A DNA stretch of 5,080 nucleotides, taken from the NCBI GenBank assembly GCA_900318975.1, contig ONMY01000191.1, positions 1-5,080 of the forward strand. Reading direction: 5' to 3'. A model generated the notes under the pieces. The model did no database searches. It was not told where the DNA came from and was given only the letters and a program-made list of their open reading frames with translations. The position numbers and the translations under genes are program-made. Every line of letters begins with the position of its first letter. Position 1 is the first letter of the stretch. The stretch is from an uncultured Bacillota bacterium. GTDB lineage: Bacteria > Bacillota_I > Bacilli_A > Izemoplasmatales > UBA1188. Of the stretch, positions 1 through 5,080 are shown piece after piece.

Positions 1-35
1 AAAATAAAACTCCACTGTAATTTATACAATGGAGT
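1..35 (-). terminator. Rho-independent terminator, minus strand
   Basis: Arms 25-35 and 9-19 form an 11-bp stem around a 5-nt loop (20-24). Read on the minus strand, the stem is continuous through one G-U wobble (positions 29 and 15) and is followed directly by TTTATTTT (8 to 1). Read on the plus strand, the same position is a C-A mismatch and the hairpin is followed by CAAAATTT, not a T-run. Both facts favour minus-strand function. A lesser role for a plus-strand gene ending left of the window cannot be ruled out. Confidence 0.65.
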
Positions 36-104
36 CAAAATTTATATTATAAAGTTGTGGTTTTGGTTTAATATGATAGTTCATATTATACAACTTCCTT
101 TTAC
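1..104 (-). ncRNA. Putative small structured RNA or attenuated 5' leader
   Basis: Seen: reading the minus strand, an extended -10 box at 111-119 is followed about 7 nt later by a probable start near 104. Next comes a stem-loop whose outer arms are 90-96 and 52-58 (7 bp) and whose inner arms are 81-88 and 69-76 (8 bp) around a 4-nt loop. One side carries a 10-nt unpaired stretch (59-68, AACCAAAACC in the RNA). The unit ends with a terminator hairpin at 9-35 and a T-tract at 1-8. Inference: promoter, folded body and terminator make a self-contained unit of about 100 nt, either an independent small RNA or a leader that attenuates a minus-strand gene left of the window. I do not recognise it as a known riboswitch class. 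No protein gene explains this terminator, although a 20-codon minus-strand reading frame (22-84) lies inside the unit. Confidence 0.45.
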
Positions 105-110
105 ACCTTT

Positions 111-119
111 ATTATAGCA
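111..119 (-). promoter_or_regulatory. Extended -10 promoter for the minus-strand small RNA
   Basis: The minus strand reads TGCTATAAT, a perfect extended -10 element (TGn + TATAAT). No good -35 box is seen: the hexamer 17 bp upstream is TGCCAT at 134-139. Extended -10 promoters often do without one. The inverted repeat at 121-147 covers the spacer and -35 region and could hold a regulator. Confidence 0.5.
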
Positions 120-120
120 T

Positions 121-147
121 AACACTATATATTATGGCAGTAGTGTT
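121..147. repeat. Inverted repeat AACACTA/TAGTGTT
   Basis: Two perfect 7-base arms (121-127 and 141-147) flank a 13-nt spacer. The repeat lies between the minus-strand -10 box and the plus-strand promoter of the 248-562 gene, where a dimeric repressor could sit. It could also form a weak hairpin followed by T-rich sequence on the plus strand. It is low in G+C, so chance is a real alternative. Confidence 0.3.
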
Positions 148-192
148 TAATTTAAATTTTCTTATTATTGTTGAATTTAAGGATTTATTGTA

Positions 193-219
193 TTTACATA
201 TAGAATATGTTATTATAAT
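193..219 (+). promoter_or_regulatory. Putative sigma-A promoter for the small membrane protein gene
   Basis: TTTACA (193-198) and a perfect TATAAT (214-219) are separated by 15 bp, shorter than the ideal 17. A less perfect -10 (AATAAT, 217-222) would give 18 bp. Transcription would begin near 226, just ahead of the GGAGG ribosome binding site at 231-235. The sequence around it is so AT-rich that chance matches are likely, but the position suits the gene. Confidence 0.4.
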
Positions 220-247
220 AATATATTAATGGAGGATATTTTAGATA

Positions 248-562
248 ATGAGTAAAGAATTCAGAGATAAACTCGAAAAAGTATTTGATGTTTTAGGCGA
301 AATTATCGCTTTTGTTACTGCGCTTGTTTGGGCACTAGTAATTATTCATGCGAATTTTAATTTCTTACCAGATATCGTTGTAGATATATTCAATGTTGCA
401 AAAGAATGGCTCTTATTAGTTCTTGTAGGCGTTGTAGGCTTTGAAGCAACTATTAAGAGAAACTTTGTAATTCGCCTAATTTTCTACATCATTATGGCAG
501 TATTAGTTATTTTCCACTGTTTCCCTGATACTTACAATCAATTAATTGGCTACATTGGATAA
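248..562 (+). CDS. Small three-pass membrane protein, unknown function
   Basis: I do not recognise this 104-residue protein. It opens with a charged, probably helical stretch (residues 1-15, rich in K, E, D and R). Three hydrophobic segments follow, at about residues 16-36, 52-69 and 73-92. The positive pair K70-R71 lies between the second and third, so the positive-inside rule predicts a cytoplasmic N-terminus and an outside C-terminus. There is no signal peptidase site, catalytic motif or cysteine pair; the only Cys is residue 91. The start is supported by GGAGG at 231-235, though the 12-nt spacing is somewhat long. The gene appears to be a single-gene transcript, with its own promoter upstream and a strong hairpin just after its TAA stop. 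It could be an accessory subunit of a membrane complex or a holin-like protein, but nothing here decides that. Confidence 0.75.
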   Translation: MSKEFRDKLEKVFDVLGEIIAFVTALVWALVIIHANFNFLPDIVVDIFNVAKEWLLLVLVGVVGFEATIKRNFVIRLIFYIIMAVLVIFHCFPDTYNQLIGYIG

Positions 563-572
563 TAACAATAAA

Positions 573-614
573 AAATAAATATGGGGTAGCATTTCCGCTA
601 CCCCATATTTATTT
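573..614. terminator. Bidirectional terminator between convergent genes
   Basis: A perfect 18-bp inverted repeat (573-590 with 597-614) surrounds a 6-nt loop, with a GC-rich core GGGGTAGC/GCTACCCC and A/T-rich outer arms. On both strands the core hairpin is followed by a T-rich run, so it can end the 248-562 transcript and the convergent adenine deaminase transcript. The right arm reaches into the ade stop codon (613-615). Confidence 0.9.
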
Positions 615-2328
615 ATTCAGCATCAAGTGGTATAAAATCAAACTTGAATACATCAACAAGTCCCTTATCAGTAAGCCTTATATGTGGAATTACTGCAAGT
701 GATAAAAACATTAAAGAGAAGAAGGCTTCTTTATTTTTATCAACTCCCATATCATAAGCCTTATCAAATAGCTTTTGTGATTCTTCTACTAAATACATTG
801 GATCTTTAGTTGACATAAGTCCACCGATTTCAAGTGGAAGAGTATATGTTTTATTTTCAAGTTTATCTACAAGTACTAATCCACCACCGGAATCTCTTAA
901 TGCATTAGTCGCTTTAAGGAGTGATTCATTATCATCACCAAGAAGAATGATGTTATGTGAATCGTGGGCAACAGATATTCCAATTGCACCACCTTTAAAG
1001 CCATAACCCTTAATGAGTCCTTTTCCGATATTTCCTGTCATTTTATGTCTTTCAACGACAATTATTTTTAAAAGATCTGTTCCATCTAATAAAACATCAT
1101 CACCTGATGATTTAACATCCATTACCTCAAGCCCAGTCATGACTCCACCATTAAAAGTCGTCATAACGTTTGCTTTATCGCCATGTAATTTGATTTTAAA
1201 ATCATCTTTCTTGAAATCCTTTATATGTACTGTATTTAATACTTCTTTAGGAAGATATCTTTTAGTTATATCGAATAGTGCTTTTCCATTTTCAGCTACA
1301 ACATTTCCATCTTTAATAACTAAACTTACATTAAAATCGTTAAGATTATCAATTATTACTAAATCTGCAAAATATCCAGGGCCAATTCCACCGCGCTTAT
1401 CAAGTTTATAACAAATAGCGCAGTTTAGGCTTGCCATAGTAACTGCAGTAATTGGATCAAGTCCAGCTTTAGTAACTTTTCTTAGTGCTTCATCAAGGTG
1501 ACCTTGATAGTAGATATCTGCACAGTGTTTATCATCTGTGCACATAATTACTCTTCTATAGTTATTTTCATTTATCGCTTTTACTAGTGATAAATCTTTT
1601 GTATATGATCCAACTCTTAGGTGAGTATACATGCCCTTATCTATCTTTTCCATCATCTCCTCAACTGAGCAAGATTCATGACATGTAGATATACCGCTTG
1701 ATAAATAGGCATTTAGTTCATCACCAACTAAAAATGGAGAGTGTCCATCTATAATTTTCTTAGAGTTAAGAGCACCTTCAATCTTTTTTAATGTATCTTT
1801 GTCACATGATAGTACTCCTGGATAATTCATAAATTCTCCAAGTCCATACGCAGAGTCTTTCTTAATTATGGAAGAAGTAGTATCTCCATCAAGAATAGCA
1901 CCACTTGTTTCAAATGGTGTTGCAGGAACACAAGATGGAAGCATCATATAGATATCAAGTGGAACATTTTTACTTGCCTCTACCATATAATTAAAGCCAT
2001 CAATTCCAGAAACGTTAGTTATTTCATGAGGATCTGCGATTATAGATGTTGTACCATGTGGAAGAACTAAGGATGCAAATCCCTCAGGTGTCAGCATACT
2101 TGATTCAATGTGCACATGTCCATCGATTAGACCAGGAATGACTACCTTTCCAGTACAATCAATCTCTTTTAGTCCAGAATACTTTCCAATTCCAACAATC
2201 TTATCATCCTTAATCGCAATATCGCCATATGAAAGCTTATGGCTAAAGACATTCACATAAGTTGCATTCTTTAAAACGATAGTAGAAGGCTCCTTTTTAA
2301 GAGCTGCATTAATATATTTTTCAATCAT
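613..2328 (-). CDS. ade: Adenine deaminase
   Basis: Adenine deaminase (EC 3.5.4.2) hydrolyses adenine to hypoxanthine and ammonia in the cytoplasm, feeding adenine into purine salvage or nitrogen supply. The 571 residues match the usual family length. In order, the protein shows an N-terminal beta domain; the amidohydrolase metal motif HVHIESS at 71-77 (H71, H73); ADPHEI at 98-103; LGEFMN at 163-168; H196 in DGHSPF; HES at 217-219; the Asp pair in CTDDKH at 263-268; and GGIGPGYFADLVI at 313-325, typical of the amidohydrolase beta-sandwich. The C-terminal adenine deaminase domain contains GNIGKGLIKGYG at 432-443 and AHDSHN at 454-459. All metal ligands expected for the family appear intact, so it should be active. 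The start is fixed by an AGGAGAT ribosome binding site 6 nt upstream (2335-2341). The protein contains no tryptophan. It appears monocistronic, divergent from the DAC-like gene, with a cre-like site near its promoter. Confidence 0.97.
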   Translation of the reverse strand: MIEKYINAALKKEPSTIVLKNATYVNVFSHKLSYGDIAIKDDKIVGIGKYSGLKEIDCTGKVVIPGLIDGHVHIESSMLTPEGFASLVLPHGTTSIIADPHEITNVSGIDGFNYMVEASKNVPLDIYMMLPSCVPATPFETSGAILDGDTTSSIIKKDSAYGLGEFMNYPGVLSCDKDTLKKIEGALNSKKIIDGHSPFLVGDELNAYLSSGISTCHESCSVEEMMEKIDKGMYTHLRVGSYTKDLSLVKAINENNYRRVIMCTDDKHCADIYYQGHLDEALRKVTKAGLDPITAVTMASLNCAICYKLDKRGGIGPGYFADLVIIDNLNDFNVSLVIKDGNVVAENGKALFDITKRYLPKEVLNTVHIKDFKKDDFKIKLHGDKANVMTTFNGGVMTGLEVMDVKSSGDDVLLDGTDLLKIIVVERHKMTGNIGKGLIKGYGFKGGAIGISVAHDSHNIILLGDDNESLLKATNALRDSGGGLVLVDKLENKTYTLPLEIGGLMSTKDPMYLVEESQKLFDKAYDMGVDKNKEAFFSLMFLSLAVIPHIRLTDKGLVDVFKFDFIPLDAE

Positions 2329-2334
2329 ATTTTT

Positions 2335-2350
2335 ATCTCCTATACTAGGA
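2335..2350 (-). promoter_or_regulatory. ade ribosome binding site inside a small hairpin
   Basis: The minus strand reads AGGAGAT at 2341-2335, 6 nt before the ade ATG. The first four bases of this site form part of the 3' arm of TCCTA-GTA-TAGGA (2350-2338), a perfect 5-bp repeat with a 3-nt loop. If the transcript starts near 2356, the mRNA leader begins with this hairpin and the Shine-Dalgarno sequence is partly paired, which could lower or tune translation. Confidence 0.5.
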
Positions 2351-2362
2351 TTTTACATCATA

Positions 2363-2391
2363 GTATTATCAAAAGACAATCTCTTTTTCAA
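2363..2391 (-). promoter_or_regulatory. Putative ade promoter
   Basis: On the minus strand, TTGAAA (2391-2386) is followed after 17 bp by TAATAC (2368-2363), or after 15 bp by GATAAT (2370-2365). Either would start transcription about 28 nt ahead of the ade start codon. The -35 box is good and the -10 box is moderate. The cre-like operator abuts the -35 box. Confidence 0.45.
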
Positions 2392-2405
2392 AGAAAACGG
2401 TTACA
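2392..2405. promoter_or_regulatory. cre-like (CcpA/LacI-family) operator
   Basis: The minus strand reads TGTAACCGTTTTCT, which matches the catabolite-responsive element consensus TGWAANCGNTNWCA at every fixed position except the last base. The central CG and outer TG...C are present. It lies directly upstream of the putative ade -35 box and about 70 bp upstream of the probable start of the right-hand operon, so it could act on either promoter. Another LacI-family regulator with a similar half-site could be the true ligand. Confidence 0.5.
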
Positions 2406-2435
2406 TAAAAATGTGATATTTTTTAAAAAACACAC

Positions 2436-2464
2436 TTTATTTTTTTATAAACTTAGTTTATAAT
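2436..2464 (+). promoter_or_regulatory. Putative promoter of the DAC-like/addB operon
   Basis: A perfect TATAAT (2459-2464) lies 17 bp after a weak -35 candidate, TTTATT (2436-2441), giving a start near 2471 and a short leader before the GAGGTG ribosome binding site. Just upstream is an A/T palindrome, TTTTTTAAAAAA (2419-2430), flanked by GTG...CAC. A/T tracts of this kind can act as UP elements or curved DNA. Confidence 0.4.
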
Positions 2465-2496
2465 TAAATAAAGCATATTTAATTTGAGGTGATTAT

Positions 2497-3840
2497 ATGA
2501 TACTTAGCCATTTTAAAGACATTCTTAACAATTTTATTTTCTATCTTTATCCTACATTTGAGATAGACTGTGAAGTAGATTTTATGGAACATGTTTATGC
2601 AACATTAAACGATGATGGTACTTTAAACGTTAAAGGTGATATACATGGTCTAAAGGGCTATAGAATTAAAAGAGAGCGTCCATTTATTCCTGATGACGTT
2701 ACTCTTATTTCGAATTTTATATCAGAAGTATATTTAATAGAAAGTTATCCAAATTTAAGTGATGAATATGTTGAAACACTTATTCAAAGTGCTCTAAATA
2801 AAGCGATAGCGCAGACACTATCACAAGTTTCAACATCCACAATCACTATGGTAATAAACTCCCTTTCTAAATTCAGTGAAAGAACTTATGAAGGAAGAAA
2901 TATCGCCTATGGTGTTGTAATAAACGATAAAATTCTTTGTAAGAATAGAGTTGATAACGTCTATTTTACTAACTTCATTGAAAACCCATTTGCGGCCGTT
3001 TTAACAAATGGTACTGAATCATTTATTGAAGTTGATAAAGATGGCTACGTAAGTAGATATGTACAATTAAATAGTGAAAAGAGCGATTACGCTCTTGCAC
3101 CATATAATTACACAAGAGTCTTAGAATATACAGGAGATGATGTAACCGCAATAGTACTTACACAAAAAGGTGAAATCTTAATCTATAAAGATAGTGAACT
3201 AAGATATACAAAACGTGGTGGTAGATGGAATCCATATAGCCACAAAGAAACAATTAGACTAATTCACGAAAGAAGTAAAAACGATAATCTTTTATTCGCA
3301 AAAGCCGTTTATTTAACCGCAATCGATGTATCATTCACTCAAACTGGTGGTATAATCTCATTCCTCGATGAAAACGAAGTACAAAACGCTCTAAACCACA
3401 TAAATATCAAAGATATTTGTAATGAGAAATATTTTGAAATCAAAAGAGAACTAATGGCTAAATCAAATGATCCAGAATATGAATCTATTAAAAATATGAC
3501 CTTTGATGAATTCTTAAAGCTCAAACAAAACAATAAATCATGTCTATTAAATAGATTAATTGATGGTAGAAAGTTCTTTATGCTTTATAGAAAACTCCGT
3601 CAGGAACTCGTCGGTATCGATGGCGCAACTATCATCGATTATAATGGTGATATAGTCGCAGTTGGTGCAATCGTAAAGATTGAAGCTGGATCTACTGGCG
3701 GTGGTAGAGTTGCCGCTGCTAAAACTCTTTCACACTATGGTATTTCTATAGAAATATCATCAGATTCATCAATCAAAGGCTTTGCCCTTGATGAAAATGA
3801 TGAATCAGAAGTAATCTTTACTATCTCTGATTTCCAATAA
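2497..3840 (+). CDS. Putative diverged diadenylate cyclase (DAC/DisA_N-like) domain protein
   Basis: A soluble 447-residue protein with no membrane segment or signal peptide. Residues 1 to about 255 are an unrecognised, probably sensory region with beta-rich stretches and a conserved-looking TKRGGRWNPYS at 238-248. From about 265 to 430 the order of motifs follows a DAC domain: a strand ending in TGGIISFLDE (283-292), which parallels the TGALIVIE strand of CdaA; then DGATII (375-380), the family's DGA motif; then TGGGRVAAAK (400-409) at the place of GTRHRAA; then a strand ISIEISSD (416-423) like the end of DisA's domain. The DGA is kept, but of RHR only one arginine (R404) remains, so c-di-AMP synthesis is uncertain. 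It may bind or make another nucleotide. The start is well supported by GAGGTGAT at 2486-2493. It is followed after 7 bp by the AddB-like gene, so it is probably in an operon with it. The family assignment is from motif order by eye. Confidence 0.55.
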   Translation: MILSHFKDILNNFIFYLYPTFEIDCEVDFMEHVYATLNDDGTLNVKGDIHGLKGYRIKRERPFIPDDVTLISNFISEVYLIESYPNLSDEYVETLIQSALNKAIAQTLSQVSTSTITMVINSLSKFSERTYEGRNIAYGVVINDKILCKNRVDNVYFTNFIENPFAAVLTNGTESFIEVDKDGYVSRYVQLNSEKSDYALAPYNYTRVLEYTGDDVTAIVLTQKGEILIYKDSELRYTKRGGRWNPYSHKETIRLIHERSKNDNLLFAKAVYLTAIDVSFTQTGGIISFLDENEVQNALNHINIKDICNEKYFEIKRELMAKSNDPEYESIKNMTFDEFLKLKQNNKSCLLNRLIDGRKFFMLYRKLRQELVGIDGATIIDYNGDIVAVGAIVKIEAGSTGGGRVAAAKTLSHYGISIEISSDSSIKGFALDENDESEVIFTISDFQ

Positions 3841-3847
3841 AAACACT

Positions 3848-5080
3848 ATGAAAGACTTATTTAATAAACTCTCAAAAGAAAAAACAAATATCCTAGTAGT
3901 TCCTGCGAGTGAAGAATCATACTATTTTGATCTAATCTCTAAATCAGATTATTTATATGATGTTAAATTCACGCCAATGTCAGAACTCATAAAGGATTTT
4001 CTTGGTGAATATTCATATGAAGCACTAGATAAATTAAAAGATAATCTCGGCGTTACATATGATGGAGCACAGGACTATTTAAATTCATTCTTAATCTCAG
4101 ATTCAAAATATAAAACACTTGTTTCTGAATATTATTCATATAGTAAATCAAGAGTAGAATACTATAAAGATAAAAATCTTTTAATCTTCCTCGGATTCAA
4201 CTATGATAATCTAATATCTAAAACTCTCCTTGAAATAACGAGTCATGGAATAAAGGTTGATTATCTTGAAAGCACAAGATTAAATCCTGATGAATTCAAC
4301 CATAAATTCATTGAATATCCAAATATCATTTTAGAAGTAGAAGGTCTTGCGGATGATATATCAAATCTAATCGATAAAGGCGTAAATCAGAATGATATTT
4401 ATGTTGAAGTAAATGATGATAAATATAAATATTTAATTGATGATATCTTCCCATTTTATAATCTTGAATATGATATCGATGAACTAATCCCGCTAAATTC
4501 ACTTGAAGATGTTAATAAACTTATAAAATTCTTCAAAGAACAAACCAACCTTCTAACAATCGATTCCTTTAAGAAATTCTATGAAACATATGAAATGGAT
4601 CCTAAGAATAAGGATGCAATCGAGTCGATCTTTAAAGGATATCATAGAATCAAAGAAGAATATTTTGAATATTTAGTAAGTAAAGTCTATATCAAAAAAG
4701 ATAAATATACTAACTGTATTCATATAGGTTCTTTTAAAGAAAAATTATTTAAAGATAATGAATATCTATTCGTCCTTGGCGCTAACCAGGGCTTTTTCCC
4801 AAGCCCTTATAAAGCACCAGGATTAATTACTGATGAAACTTTAGTTTCACTAGGCTTAAAGAGTGAAAATCAAATCAATACATTTAGAGAAGCATATTAC
4901 CATAGAAGATTTGAATCTATCAAGAATTATACAATCTCATATAAGCTAAAAGATTCAAGTAGAGAATATATCATGGCATCTATAATAGAAAAGTTAAGAA
5001 AAGATAGTGCTATAGAAAGACATGTATATTCAAATGAAAGATATTCTAAATCAAGGGATATCATAAAATTCTTTAAAGCG
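3848..5080 (+). CDS. addB: AddB/RexB-like helicase-nuclease subunit, 5' part (runs off the window)
   Basis: The open frame runs from ATG at 3848 for 411 codons with no stop and leaves the window, so only the N-terminal part is seen. AddB pairs with AddA to unwind and degrade double-strand DNA ends to a Chi-type site for RecA loading. Supporting signs are LFVLGANQGFFP (307-318) followed by APGLITDETLVSLGL (323-337) and a FREAYYHRRFESIKNYTISY stretch. These match the AddB core pattern of an hGxNEGxxP motif, a 'GLLsdeeR..L...G' segment and a helix ending in a strand. Upstream, DIFPFYNLEYDIDELIPLNS resembles the family segment before the nucleoside-binding-like core. The N-terminus (ILVVPASEESYYF, 15-27) sits where canonical AddB has a Walker A GxxGxGKT, and that motif is absent. 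The 4-Cys Fe-S/PD-(D/E)XK nuclease region lies beyond the window. The start is 7 nt after the previous stop with no clear Shine-Dalgarno sequence, which suggests translational coupling. The fragment has no tryptophan. Function by family is likely; the exact subtype is less certain. Confidence 0.7.
   Translation, partial: MKDLFNKLSKEKTNILVVPASEESYYFDLISKSDYLYDVKFTPMSELIKDFLGEYSYEALDKLKDNLGVTYDGAQDYLNSFLISDSKYKTLVSEYYSYSKSRVEYYKDKNLLIFLGFNYDNLISKTLLEITSHGIKVDYLESTRLNPDEFNHKFIEYPNIILEVEGLADDISNLIDKGVNQNDIYVEVNDDKYKYLIDDIFPFYNLEYDIDELIPLNSLEDVNKLIKFFKEQTNLLTIDSFKKFYETYEMDPKNKDAIESIFKGYHRIKEEYFEYLVSKVYIKKDKYTNCIHIGSFKEKLFKDNEYLFVLGANQGFFPSPYKAPGLITDETLVSLGLKSENQINTFREAYYHRRFESIKNYTISYKLKDSSREYIMASIIEKLRKDSAIERHVYSNERYSKSRDIIKFFKA

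Noticed and set aside
1013..1411. A 132-codon plus-strand open frame
   Set aside because: It lies wholly antisense to the well-supported adenine deaminase gene. Its product is rich in S, T and P with no recognisable domain, and it has no ribosome binding site of note.
2419..2430. TTTTTTAAAAAA palindrome as a specific operator
   Set aside because: Such A/T palindromes are expected by chance in an AT-rich intergenic region. It is noted only as possible curved DNA or an UP element.
3339..3533. A 64-codon minus-strand open frame
   Set aside because: It is antisense to the DAC-like gene, with no convincing start signals or protein features; it is a reading-frame shadow.
2584..3840. A later start (Met 30) for the DAC-like gene
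   Set aside because: No ribosome binding site precedes it, whereas the ATG at 2497 has GAGGTG at ideal spacing.
613..5080. Reassigned UGA (Trp) code, suggested by the AT-rich, Mycoplasmatota-like composition and the absence of Trp in Ade and the AddB fragment
   Set aside because: Trp is encoded by TGG in the other two proteins and no in-frame TGA occurs in any gene, so the window gives no support for it.
1..5080. CRISPR arrays, tRNA or rRNA genes, insertion sequences, phage att sites
   Set aside because: No regularly spaced repeats, cloverleaf-type sequence, transposase or long terminal inverted repeats were seen on either strand.

Overview
This window is a compact, very AT-rich bacterial chromosome segment (by eye roughly 30% G+C). 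It has GGAGG/AGGAG-type ribosome binding sites, Bacillota-style extended -10 promoters, rho-independent terminators with T-tracts and an AddB-type recombination nuclease. Together these suggest a low-GC Bacillota or Mycoplasmatota/Erysipelotrichia-like organism; the genus cannot be told. All three complete genes stop with TAA. Tryptophan is read from TGG where it occurs and no in-frame TGA is seen, so nothing here shows a changed genetic code.

Layout. Positions 1-247 hold no large gene. On the minus strand they carry an extended -10 promoter, a stem-loop with an asymmetric 10-nt bulge, and a hairpin followed by a T-tract. This looks like a small RNA of about 100 nt or an attenuated 5' leader of a gene to the left. 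On the plus strand, 248-562 encodes a 104-residue protein with three membrane segments and unknown function. Its 3' end meets the convergent adenine deaminase gene (613-2328, minus) at a perfect 18-bp stem that can terminate both transcripts.

The 168-bp divergent region 2329-2496 holds promoters for ade and for the right-hand operon, a near-consensus cre/LacI-family operator (2392-2405), and a small hairpin that would bury the ade Shine-Dalgarno sequence. The right-hand operon runs on the plus strand. It starts with a 447-residue protein whose C-terminal third resembles a diverged diadenylate cyclase (DisA_N/DAC) domain (2497-3840). Seven bases later comes the start of an AddB/RexB-like helicase-nuclease subunit (3848 to the window edge, incomplete).

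How the genes fit together. Adenine deaminase makes hypoxanthine from adenine (purine salvage) and may be under catabolite-type control. The DAC-like protein and AddB are probably co-transcribed, which suggests a link between a nucleotide-second-messenger-type protein and double-strand-break processing. The DAC-like protein has lost part of the usual RHR nucleotide-binding motif, and the AddB-like protein lacks an N-terminal Walker A motif. These two are the most interesting objects in the window.
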